A stretch of 6,090 bases of DNA, taken from positions 1 to 6,090 of the forward strand of contig JAITDH010000175.1 in NCBI GenBank assembly GCA_031282665.1, read 5' to 3'. This document shows positions 1 through 6,090 of the stretch, piece by piece. A program made the translations under genes and the position numbers. A model generated the notes under the pieces. That model searched no databases. It was not told where the DNA came from and saw only the letters and a program-made list of their open reading frames with translations. This DNA is from Zoogloeaceae bacterium. Its GTDB lineage: Bacteria; Pseudomonadota; Gammaproteobacteria; Burkholderiales; Rhodocyclaceae. The stretch's first letter is position 1, and each line of letters opens with the position of its first letter.

Positions 1-58
1 GTGCCATGCCCGCTGATTGCTGCTAGGATGGCGAATCTTCGTTTTTCCGCGTTTCGTC

Positions 59-871
59 ATGTCCGTACATTCCAGCATAACCCGCCTGACCCTGACCGAG
101 ATCGCCCGGCTTTACCGGGAAGGGGAAAAGATCGTCATGCTTACCTGCTACGACGCCAGTTTCGCCGCCGTGATGGACGCGGCGGGAGTGGAGTTGTTGC
201 TGGTGGGCGATTCGCTCGGCAATGTCGTGCAGGGGGAGGATTCCACCCTGCCGGTCACCTTGCAACAGATGGCCTATCACACCGCCGCCGTGAAGCGGGG
301 CTCGCAACGGGCGATGATCGTCAGCGACCTGCCGTTCGGCGCTTCGCAACTGGGGCCGGAGGATACTTTCCGCAACGCGGCCCGGCTGATGGCGGCGGGC
401 GCGCAGATGGTCAAGCTGGAGGGCGGGCGGGAGATGGCCGCGACCGTCGAGTTCCTGACGCGGCGCGGGATTCCCGTCTGCGGGCATCTCGGCCTGACGC
501 CGCAGTCGGTGCATCAACTGGGCGGTTTTCGCGTGCAGGGCAAGGATGCCGCCAGCGCGGAAAGGCTTGTCGACGACGCGCGCAGCCTGGGCGAAGCCGG
601 GGCCAGCATGATCGTGCTGGAGGCCGTGCCCGCTTCCCTGGCCGATCGCATCACCGGGGAAATTTCCGTGCCGACCATCGGCATCGGCGCGGGCGCGGGC
701 ACTTCCGGCCAAGTGCTGGTGGTGTACGACATGCTGGATATCGGGATAGGGAGAAAACCGCGCTTCGTCAAGAATTTCATGGCCAGCGCCGGCAGCGTCC
801 AGGCCGCCGTCGCCGCCTATGTGCGCGAGGTCAAGGCGGGCGCCTTCCCCGCTGGCGAGCACACCTATTGA
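59..871 (+). CDS. panB: 3-methyl-2-oxobutanoate hydroxymethyltransferase (ketopantoate hydroxymethyltransferase)
   Basis: PanB transfers a hydroxymethyl group from methylenetetrahydrofolate to 2-oxoisovalerate to give ketopantoate, the first committed step of pantothenate and CoA synthesis, in the cytoplasm. The 270-residue product has the normal family length (E. coli 264) and aligns throughout. Visible signatures are LLVGDSLG with the metal-binding Asp51, the [10 protein letters not shown] stretch, SDLPFG with Asp90, MVKLEGG with Lys119 and Glu121, [10 protein letters not shown] at 141-150, the catalytic Glu188 in VLEAVP, IGIGAG, and a C-terminal GEHTY. The ATG at 59 is chosen because family similarity begins just after it. 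An in-frame TTG at 17 would add 14 residues unlike PanB. No clear Shine-Dalgarno precedes 59; the AGGA near 26 is too far away. Stops in two frames at 14-16 and 24-26 may end an upstream gene, but too little is present to name it. panC follows after 25 bases. Confidence 0.97.
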   Translation: MSVHSSITRLTLTEIARLYREGEKIVMLTCYDASFAAVMDAAGVELLLVGDSLGNVVQGEDSTLPVTLQQMAYHTAAVKRGSQRAMIVSDLPFGASQLGPEDTFRNAARLMAAGAQMVKLEGGREMAATVEFLTRRGIPVCGHLGLTPQSVHQLGGFRVQGKDAASAERLVDDARSLGEAGASMIVLEAVPASLADRITGEISVPTIGIGAGAGTSGQVLVVYDMLDIGIGRKPRFVKNFMASAGSVQAAVAAYVREVKAGAFPAGEHTY

Positions 872-896
872 CGTTCATCGATACTTCGCCGACATC

Positions 897-1736
897 ATGC
901 AAATCCATGCCAGTATCGCCGGCCTGCGGCAGGCGCTAGAAAACGCACGGCGCGAGGGACGCATCGCCTTCGTGCCGACCATGGGCAATCTGCACGCGGG
1001 ACATCTCGCCTTGATGCGCGCCGCGCGCGCGCATGCCGAAACGGTCGTCGCCAGCATTTTCGTCAATCGCCTGCAATTCGGCCCGGCGGAAGATTTCGCG
1101 CGTTATCCGCGCACCCTGGAGGAAGACAGCGCGAAACTGGAATCCGCTGGGGTGGATGTCCTTTTCGCGCCGGAAGAGGAGGAATTCTATCCGGAACCCC
1201 AGGAATATTTCGTCGAGCCGCCGGATTTGCAGCATTTGCTGGAGGGCGAATTCCGTCCGGGGCATTTTCGCGGCGTCGCCACCGTCGTGCTCAAGCTTTT
1301 CAACTGTGTGCAGCCGCAGGCCGCCCTGTTCGGCAAAAAGGACTACCAGCAACTGATGCTGATCCGCGCCATGACCCGGCAACTGGCGCTGCCCATCGAC
1401 ATCATCGGGATCGACACGGTGCGCGCCGAGGACGGCCTGGCGTTGTCTTCCCGCAACAGCTACCTTTCCCCGGCGGAACGCGCCGAGGCGCCGCGCCTGT
1501 ACCGCGTTCTTACCGAATTGCGCGCCGCGATCCTACGGGAAGGCGGGGAAAACCTGGATTCTCTTGCAAAAAAAGCGGAGGAAAACCTGTACAAACATGG
1601 TTGGAAGACAGATTATCTCGCCGTGCGGCAACAATCCGACCTTCGCCCTCCTCCAGGCGTGAGTCAGCAAAAATTGGTGATTGTTGCCGCCGCCCGCCTC
1701 GGCTCGACCCGCCTGATCGACAATCTGGAAATCTGA
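897..1736 (+). CDS. panC: Pantothenate synthetase (pantoate--beta-alanine ligase)
   Basis: PanC condenses pantoate with beta-alanine using ATP through a pantoyl-adenylate intermediate, the last step to pantothenate. The 279-residue product matches the family length. The nucleotidyltransferase HIGH-type motif is seen as [10 protein letters not shown] (27-36). It is followed by SIFVNRLQF with Gln60, [18 protein letters not shown] at 120-127, KLFN, GKKDYQQ with Asp149 and Gln152, and the KMSKS-like SSRN at 184-187, then a small C-terminal dimerisation domain ending in [18 protein letters not shown] in place of the common FVNPxQF is, as I recall, usual in betaproteobacteria. The ATG at 897 is preferred over an in-frame ATG at 819, which lies inside panB and would add unrelated residues. 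No good Shine-Dalgarno is visible, so translational coupling to panB, 25 bases upstream, is plausible. The beta-alanine substrate comes from panD, next downstream. Confidence 0.97.
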   Translation: MQIHASIAGLRQALENARREGRIAFVPTMGNLHAGHLALMRAARAHAETVVASIFVNRLQFGPAEDFARYPRTLEEDSAKLESAGVDVLFAPEEEEFYPEPQEYFVEPPDLQHLLEGEFRPGHFRGVATVVLKLFNCVQPQAALFGKKDYQQLMLIRAMTRQLALPIDIIGIDTVRAEDGLALSSRNSYLSPAERAEAPRLYRVLTELRAAILREGGENLDSLAKKAEENLYKHGWKTDYLAVRQQSDLRPPPGVSQQKLVIVAAARLGSTRLIDNLEI

Positions 1737-1803
1737 TGCGCCAACTCCTCCGCATGACGGTTTTCCAATTTCCCGGTTTTTTGTGTTTTTCGGTTTTTCA
1801 TGT
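1737..1803 (+). other. T-rich panC-panD spacer with three CGGTTTT repeats
   Basis: The top strand of this noncoding spacer is unusually T-rich for the window. It carries three copies of CGGTTTT, at about 1758, 1774 and 1791, spaced 16 and 17 bases apart. A small hairpin, CCG-CATGA-CGG followed by TTTT (1750-1764), could be a weak terminator for panBC, but a 3-bp stem is poor evidence. The AT-richness directly upstream of the panD -35 box could also act as an UP-like element. Nothing here looks coding. Confidence 0.35.
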
Positions 1804-1831
1804 TTGACAGCCCGGAATTTGTCGCTAAAAT
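1804..1831 (+). promoter_or_regulatory. Probable sigma70 promoter for panD
   Basis: A perfect -35 box TTGACA (1804-1809) is followed, after 16 bases, by TAAAAT (1826-1831), which matches five of six -10 positions. Transcription would start near 1838, leaving a short leader of about 26 bases before the panD ATG at 1864 that contains the panD ribosome binding site. The position fits a promoter allowing panD to be expressed independently of panBC. It is predicted from sequence only. Confidence 0.7.
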
Positions 1832-1853
1832 GCCCTTCCCCCACTCATGAGAC

Positions 1854-1859
1854 AGGTGA
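1854..1859 (+). promoter_or_regulatory. Ribosome binding site of panD
   Basis: AGGTGA lies four bases before the ATG at 1864, with its AGG core seven bases away, and supports that start. It is the first recognisable Shine-Dalgarno in the window, since panB and panC lack one. Confidence 0.65.
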
Positions 1860-1863
1860 CGCC

Positions 1864-2247
1864 ATGCAACGCATCATGCTCAAGTCCAAGCTGCATCGGG
1901 TCACGACGACCCATTCCGAACTGAATTACGAAGGTTCCTGCGCCATCGACGAAAATTTGCTGGAAGCTGCCGACATCAAAGAATACGAACAAATCGACAT
2001 CTGGAACATCAACAACGGCGAGCGTTTCACTACCTACGCCATCCGCGCCGAGCGCGGGTCCGGCATCATTTCCGTCAATGGCTCCGCCGCCCGCAAGGCC
2101 GCTCCCGGCGATCTTCTCATCATTGCCAGCTTCGTGAGCATGGACGAGGCGGAAATCGCCCGCCATGCTCCCCGCCTGATCTATGCCGACGCGCAAAATC
2201 GCATCGCCCGCACCGGGCATCGGATTCCGATACAGGCCGCGGCGTAG
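1864..2247 (+). CDS. panD: Aspartate 1-decarboxylase (pyruvoyl-dependent)
   Basis: PanD decarboxylates L-aspartate to beta-alanine, the second substrate of PanC. It is made as an inactive proenzyme that cleaves itself between Gly24 and Ser25, the serine becoming the pyruvoyl cofactor. The 127-residue product fits the family (E. coli 126). The cleavage site is seen in YEGSCAID with Gly24 and Ser25 in register with E. coli. Lys9, His11, Tyr22, Arg54 and Tyr58, all active-site or processing residues in the family, are also conserved, as are GERFTTYAI and [10 protein letters not shown]. The start is fixed by AGGTGA upstream and by the cleavage-site register. The gene has its own likely promoter and is followed by a strong terminator, so it may be a single-gene unit beside panBC. 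Cleavage in many gammaproteobacteria needs PanZ; no maturation factor is visible here. Confidence 0.97.
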   Translation: MQRIMLKSKLHRVTTTHSELNYEGSCAIDENLLEAADIKEYEQIDIWNINNGERFTTYAIRAERGSGIISVNGSAARKAAPGDLLIIASFVSMDEAEIARHAPRLIYADAQNRIARTGHRIPIQAAA

Positions 2248-2273
2248 TTTCCCCCCGTTTTCGTCTTTCCATG

Positions 2274-2299
2274 AAAATCCGGCCGCGGCCGGATTTTTT
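2274..2299 (+). terminator. Intrinsic terminator after panD
   Basis: A perfect 24-base palindrome (2274-2297), with half-arm AAAATCCGGCCG, gives a GC-rich stem directly followed by TTTTTT, 26 bases after the panD stop. This is a textbook rho-independent terminator. Because the stem is flanked by A-run and T-run, it could also work weakly on the opposite strand. It should separate panD transcription from fliW. Confidence 0.85.
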
Positions 2300-2383
2300 C
2301 ATTTGCTTTTTCGCGTACCCGCATGGCTTTCCTGTAGTAGTATGCGCTCTGTTGGCTGGTTGTTTTCATTCCATCAATGTTTG
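2300..2383 (+). other. fliW upstream region, no clear promoter
   Basis: fliW should need its own promoter because a strong terminator lies just upstream. I looked for sigma70, sigma54 (GG-N10-GC) and FliA-type sites and found none convincing. TAGTAT at 2338-2343 resembles a -10 box but has no -35 partner at 16-18 bases. Confidence 0.3.
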
Positions 2384-2390
2384 AAGGAGA
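2384..2390 (+). promoter_or_regulatory. Ribosome binding site of fliW
   Basis: AAGGAGA lies five bases before the ATG at 2396 and is the strongest Shine-Dalgarno in the window. It decides the fliW start against the longer in-frame reading that begins inside panD. It contains a GGA core, the minimal CsrA recognition element, but no stem-loop presenting it is obvious, so CsrA control is only a possibility. Confidence 0.85.
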
Positions 2391-2395
2391 AACAG

Positions 2396-2842
2396 ATGCG
2401 ATTCGAAACCTTTTTGTTTGGCTCGGTAGACGTCAATTCCGAACAGATCATCGAATTTCCCAAGGGCCTGTTGAATTTCGAGAAGAACAGGCGTTTCATG
2501 CTGATCCACGAAACCAAGCCCGGCGAAGCGCCGGTGAGTTTCACCCTGCAATCGCTGGACGACAAGGATCTGGCGTTCCAGGTCATCGAGCCGGCGGCGC
2601 TGGGGTTCAACTATGAACTGGAACTTTCCGACGAGGAAAGCAGCCTCATCAAGCTCGGCAAACCCGAAGACATCGCCATCCTGCTGGTCATCTTCAAGCA
2701 GGAAAGCGGCGCGACGGCCGGTCTCGGCGCCAACCTGCGCGCTCCCCTGGTCATCAATACCCAGGCGCGGGTCGGTTTGCAGAAGCTGATTCCCAGGATC
2801 CACCCGAACGTCACGCTTTCCAATCTGAGCAGCACCGCCTGA
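2396..2842 (+). CDS. fliW: Flagellar assembly factor FliW
   Basis: FliW is a small cytoplasmic beta-barrel protein. In Bacillus subtilis and Campylobacter it binds flagellin and, when freed from it, binds and inhibits the RNA-binding regulator CsrA, coupling flagellin translation to secretion. The 148-residue product has the family length. It shows the typical N-terminal pattern: a metal-free beta-rich start MRFETFLFG, then IIEFPKGLLNFEKNRRFML with the conserved FPxGLxxFE-type segment, a SLDDKDLAFQVIEP block (in B. subtilis a comparable LQSVKQENLAF), a central acidic stretch and a C-terminal LRAPLVINTQARVGLQ matching the family's LxAPIVIN motif. The strong AAGGAGA fixes the start. No csrA, flagellin or other flagellar gene is in the window, so the partner genes lie elsewhere. 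A c-di-GMP enzyme gene follows after 78 bases on the same strand. Confidence 0.92.
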   Translation: MRFETFLFGSVDVNSEQIIEFPKGLLNFEKNRRFMLIHETKPGEAPVSFTLQSLDDKDLAFQVIEPAALGFNYELELSDEESSLIKLGKPEDIAILLVIFKQESGATAGLGANLRAPLVINTQARVGLQKLIPRIHPNVTLSNLSSTA

Positions 2843-2844
2843 TT

Positions 2845-2860
2845 CGGGGATTTTTCCCCG
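2845..2860 (+). terminator. GC-rich hairpin after fliW, possible weak terminator
   Basis: CGGGGA-TTTT-TCCCCG forms a perfect 6-bp stem with a 4-base loop, starting two bases after the fliW stop. The following bases, CTTTGTCGG, are not a real T-run, so termination may be partial and the downstream gene may be read through from fliW. The left arm can also pair with a second copy of the right arm at 2879-2885 (see findings). Confidence 0.45.
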
Positions 2861-2920
2861 CTTTGTCGGCGAGCGAATATCCCCGCGCCAATGACAAAGA
2901 CGTGACATGACCGTGGTTTC

Positions 2921-5900
2921 ATGGATTTCTGGCTCAAACTTTCCGTTCGCGTCCGCCTGATCCTCCTCTTCATCGTCATCAAGGTCGCGCCCTTGGTGCT
3001 TCTGGTGGGGATTGCCTGGCAGCAGACGCAAAAGACGGCGGACAACTTGGGCCGCCAGCTCGATCATTTGGTCGACACGGCGGATCAATCCATCCACAAG
3101 GTGGGTGACGAGGCCGTCGAGGACGCGGTCAATGCGCTCGATACTCGCGCGCGGGAGGATATCGAGCGCCTGACGACGGATACCGCGCTCAAGGTGGCGG
3201 AATTCCTCTACGAACGCGATGCCGATATCCGCTATGTGGCGACGCTGACGCCAGAGGCGCGCGCCTACCGGGCTTTCCTGGACAATGCGCGCCGCCCGCT
3301 GGTGCAGCATGGCCCGTGGCGTCTCAAGGCGGACAAAAGCGACTGGGAACCCGTTACGCCGCAAGCGCCGGAAGAGACTTCGAGCGTCGAGCCGGGGAGC
3401 CGCGACAACACGCAATTCCATTATCGTCCGCCGGTCGTCTTCCAGCGCGAAAATCGCCCGCTCTACCTGGAAATGACCTTCGTCGGACTCGACGGGCAGG
3501 AAAGGGTCAAGGTCACGACATCCCCGCGCGTGAGCGCGGCCCTGAAAAACGTCTCGCTGCGCCAGAACACCTATGCCAAGGCGGAAACCTATTTCCCCGC
3601 GCTGCAACGCCTGAAAGCGGGGGAAATCTATGTTTCCGACGTGATCGGAACCTATGTCGGCTCCAGGATCATCGGCAAATTCACCCCGGAAGCCGCCGAA
3701 AAGCGCGGGATTCCCTTCGAGCCGGAAAAACACGCCTATGCGGGCAAGGAAAATCCGGTCGGCAAGCGTTTCCAAGGCATCGTGCGCTGGGCGACGCCCG
3801 TCGTCCAGGAAGGGAAAATCGCCGGTTACGTGACCCTTGCCCTGGATCACGAGCAGTTGATGTCCTTTACCGACCACATCGTGCCGACGGAAGAGCGCTA
3901 TCGCGACATCAACGACGCCTACGACGGCAATTACGCCTTCATCTGGGACTACAAGGGCCGTAGCATCGTGCATCCCCGCCATCATTCGATCGTCGGATAC
4001 GACGAAAATGGCGACCCTTCCGTGCCCTGGCTGGAAGACAGGATTTATGACGACTGGCAAAAAAGCGGAAAAAGCTGGCGGGAATACAGCGCCGCCGCGC
4101 CCACGTTCGTCGACCAGTTGCAAAGCCGGAAACCGGCGAGAATCCTGACGGAAAATGGCAACGTCGGTCTCGATTGCCGCTTTCTCAATTTTGCGCCGCA
4201 GTGCACTGGCTGGTACAACCTTGCCGACCCGGGCGGTTCCGGCTCCTTCCTGATTTTGTGGAGCGGCCTGTGGAAACTGACCACGACCGCCGCCATCCCC
4301 TACTACACCGGGCAATACAGTCCGGAAGCGCAGGGCAACAGGCGCGGCTTCGGCATCGTCACCATCGGCGCCAATGTCAACGACTTCCACAAGGCGGCCA
4401 CGGAATCCAAGGAGCGGCTCGACAAGATCATCCAGCAGACGAATGTCGACCTGCACCAGCAGGGCACGAACGCCAACGCGGTCCTCCGCCGCGACATGGC
4501 GCAGACCGCCAGCCGGCTGACCTTCTCGACCGTCTTCCTGATCGTCGTCGTCATCATCATCGCCATCTGGATGGCATCCTTTCTCTCCCAGAAAGTCGCC
4601 TGGCTGAACGACGGCTTCCACCGCTTCCGCCAGGGAGAAAAGGGCTTCCGCTTCCAGTACAAATACAACGACGAAATCACCTCGCTGGCCGCCACCTTCA
4701 ACGAAATGGCGGACACCCTGAACCAGAACGTCGCCGACCTGGAAAAGGAAATCGCCATTCGCAGCGACGCCGAGAAGGAACTGCTCGACATCAAGGAAAA
4801 CCTGGAAGAGCACATCAACGAACGCACCCACGAACTCTTCGAAGCCAATCGTCATCTTTCCGAAGAAATCAAAACCCGCCGCATCGCGGAAGAAAAGGCG
4901 CAATACATGGCCGGGCACGACCCGCTCACCGGCCTTGCCAACCGGATGCTTTTCAACGAGCAGATGCAAAAAGCCATCAGCCAGGGCATCCGCTCCGGCA
5001 AGAACGGCGCGCTGCTCTTCTTCGACCTCGATCACTTCAAGCAGATCAACGATACCCTGGGGCACGCGGTGGGCGACGAACTGTTGCGCTACATGGCCAA
5101 GATCCTGCAAGAGCGCGTGCGCAAGACGGACACCGCCGCCCGGCTCGGCGGTGACGAATTTGCCGTGGTCATGACGGAGATCGACCAGCCCGAAAGCGCC
5201 GCCATCCTCGCCCAGGACATCCTGCGCGTACTCGACAAGCCGGTCACCCTGCTCGGCAACACCCTGCACATCAAGAGCAGCATCGGCATCGCCACCTTCC
5301 ACCGGCAGAACATCGGCAACGACAATTTCGAAAGCATCATCAAGAATGCCGACATGGCGATGTACCAGGCCAAGACCACGGGCGGGATGCGTTACTGCTT
5401 CTTCGAACGAAGCCTGCAGGAAAAGATCGTCGCGCACGAGCGGCTCAGCAAGGAATTGCAGGCAAGCCTGGAAGAAAACCGCTTCCTTCCCTACTTCCAG
5501 CCGCTTTACCAGATGGTCGAGCGGCGGGTGCTCTATCTCGAAATCCTCGCGCGCTGGGAGCATCCCGAACATGGTCTCCTGACCCCGGACAGTTTCATGG
5601 AAACCGCCGCCAAAACCGGCATCATCCACGAGATCGACAAGCAGATTTTCAATCGCGCCTGCGCTCAGGCGCGGATATGGCAAGAAATGGGGCTGGATTT
5701 CGGCCGCATTTCATTCAATATTCTTCTGCAATATCTCGAAACGCGGGAATTCGTTCCCCTCATCCAGGAAATGCTTGCGCGACACCAGCTCGTCCCGCAA
5801 CAACTGGCTTTCGAAATTGCCGAATTCGCCCTCCTGAAAAATTCCGCGGCGGCCTCGAGGACGCTGAATACCCTGCGTGACATGGGCGTATCCATCCTTG

Positions 5901-6090
5901 TCGATCATCTGGAAATCGAGCGTTCGGCGCTCAGGAACCTGATCGAGTACCCGATCGACGCCATCAAGATCAACCGCGACCTGACCGCCCATATCGGCGA
6001 CGCAAAAACCGACGCCATCATCTCCGCCATCTCCGCCATCGCCCACAGCACCCACCTCACCCTGATCGCCGAAGGGGTGGAAAGCGAGGA
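2921..6090 (+). CDS. Membrane Cache-HAMP-GGDEF-EAL cyclic-di-GMP protein, 3' end cut by the window
   Basis: The reading frame is open for 1056 codons from ATG 2921 to the window edge. Domains in order: TM helix (about 12-33); extracytoplasmic sensor of about 500 residues; TM helix (533-555); HAMP (about 553-606); coiled coil (about 607-660); GGDEF (from about 664); EAL (from about 855). The sensor looks Cache-like, with GNYAFIWDYKGRSIVHP at 336-352. Only two cysteines lie in it, Cys419 and Cys428. The GGDEF domain makes c-di-GMP from two GTP and appears intact: DPLTGLANR (667-675), Asp702 in FDLDHFK, GGDEF at 743-747, inhibitory RxxD at 734-737. The EAL domain, normally a c-di-GMP phosphodiesterase, keeps Glu874 (as EIL), Asn933, Glu965, Glu968, Lys1016 and Glu1051, but the DDFGTGYSS loop reads DHLEIERSA. 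I infer a cyclase with a reduced or regulatory EAL. An in-frame stop at 2903-2905 makes 2921 the first usable ATG; its Shine-Dalgarno is weak. Confidence 0.93.
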   Translation, partial: MDFWLKLSVRVRLILLFIVIKVAPLVLLVGIAWQQTQKTADNLGRQLDHLVDTADQSIHKVGDEAVEDAVNALDTRAREDIERLTTDTALKVAEFLYERDADIRYVATLTPEARAYRAFLDNARRPLVQHGPWRLKADKSDWEPVTPQAPEETSSVEPGSRDNTQFHYRPPVVFQRENRPLYLEMTFVGLDGQERVKVTTSPRVSAALKNVSLRQNTYAKAETYFPALQRLKAGEIYVSDVIGTYVGSRIIGKFTPEAAEKRGIPFEPEKHAYAGKENPVGKRFQGIVRWATPVVQEGKIAGYVTLALDHEQLMSFTDHIVPTEERYRDINDAYDGNYAFIWDYKGRSIVHPRHHSIVGYDENGDPSVPWLEDRIYDDWQKSGKSWREYSAAAPTFVDQLQSRKPARILTENGNVGLDCRFLNFAPQCTGWYNLADPGGSGSFLILWSGLWKLTTTAAIPYYTGQYSPEAQGNRRGFGIVTIGANVNDFHKAATESKERLDKIIQQTNVDLHQQGTNANAVLRRDMAQTASRLTFSTVFLIVVVIIIAIWMASFLSQKVAWLNDGFHRFRQGEKGFRFQYKYNDEITSLAATFNEMADTLNQNVADLEKEIAIRSDAEKELLDIKENLEEHINERTHELFEANRHLSEEIKTRRIAEEKAQYMAGHDPLTGLANRMLFNEQMQKAISQGIRSGKNGALLFFDLDHFKQINDTLGHAVGDELLRYMAKILQERVRKTDTAARLGGDEFAVVMTEIDQPESAAILAQDILRVLDKPVTLLGNTLHIKSSIGIATFHRQNIGNDNFESIIKNADMAMYQAKTTGGMRYCFFERSLQEKIVAHERLSKELQASLEENRFLPYFQPLYQMVERRVLYLEILARWEHPEHGLLTPDSFMETAAKTGIIHEIDKQIFNRACAQARIWQEMGLDFGRISFNILLQYLETREFVPLIQEMLARHQLVPQQLAFEIAEFALLKNSAAASRTLNTLRDMGVSILVDHLEIERSALRNLIEYPIDAIKINRDLTAHIGDAKTDAIISAISAIAHSTHLTLIAEGVESE

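Noticed and set aside
23..862. A 279-codon - strand frame opposite panB
   Set aside because: Antisense shadow of panB with His, Arg and Gly-rich composition and no recognisable motif.
819..896. N-terminal extension of panC from ATG 819
   Set aside because: It lies within the panB 3' end and continues through the gap with residues unlike PanC; homology starts at 897.
1..939. A 312-codon + strand frame beginning at base 1
   Set aside because: It overlaps panB in another frame, its translation is rich in Arg and Gly with no domain, and panB is certain.
2351..2375. Possible sigma54 or flagellar FliA promoter before fliW
   Set aside because: TTGGCTGGTTG resembles the GG half only; the required GC at the correct distance and the FliA consensus are absent.
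2183..2395. N-terminal extension of fliW from inside panD
   Set aside because: It would cross the panD terminator; FliW similarity and AAGGAGA both support ATG 2396.
2843..2920. Possible c-di-GMP riboswitch before the GGDEF-EAL gene
   Set aside because: The gap is only 78 bases and shows simple GC hairpins without the conserved GEMM core or tetraloop-receptor.
4174..5154. A 326-codon + strand frame inside the cyclase gene
   Set aside because: Different frame from the GGDEF-EAL reading, Arg, Pro and His-rich, no motif; a GC-bias shadow.
2366..5683. A 1105-codon open frame on the - strand across fliW and the cyclase gene
   Set aside because: It is codon-for-codon in register with the + strand frame of both genes, so its stops could arise only from TTA, CTA or TCA codons, which this GC-rich genome hardly uses; it ends upstream where TCA appears (5711-5713). 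Its translation shows no recognisable domain, while the + strand shows FliW and complete GGDEF motifs.

Overview
The window reads as ordinary chromosome from a GC-rich proteobacterium, most likely a betaproteobacterium and possibly Rhodocyclales-like. The grounds are the FVNRLQF variant in PanC, the presence of FliW, a large Cache-type c-di-GMP protein, and the near absence of TTA, CTA and TCA codons. The lineage is inferred from remembered family features, not from a search.

All five genes lie on the + strand. Bases 59-1736 carry panB and panC, 25 bases apart and probably co-transcribed; they make ketopantoate and then pantothenate. A T-rich spacer follows, with a near-consensus sigma70 promoter (TTGACA, 16 bases, TAAAAT) that serves panD. 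PanD supplies the beta-alanine that PanC joins to pantoate, so the complete route from ketoisovalerate to pantothenate is present except for ketopantoate reductase (PanE or IlvC), which is not in the window. panD ends in a strong intrinsic terminator built on a perfect 24-base palindrome.

Bases 2396-2842 encode FliW, the flagellin-binding assembly factor that antagonises CsrA in the species where it has been studied. A 78-base gap with a GC-rich hairpin follows. From 2921 to the end of the window runs one open gene, cut off by the window edge, for a large membrane c-di-GMP protein: TM helix, about 500-residue extracytoplasmic Cache sensor, TM helix, HAMP, coiled coil, GGDEF, EAL.

The last gene holds the most interesting signal. 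Its GGDEF domain looks fully active, with GGDEF and an RxxD inhibitory site. Its EAL domain keeps several catalytic positions but has lost the DDFGTGYSS loop, including one metal-binding aspartate. The protein is therefore probably a diguanylate cyclase with a weakened or non-catalytic, perhaps sensory, EAL domain. Its position beside fliW suggests, without proving, a link between surface or motility decisions and flagellin assembly. I found no mobile element, CRISPR array, tRNA, rRNA or clearly new system.
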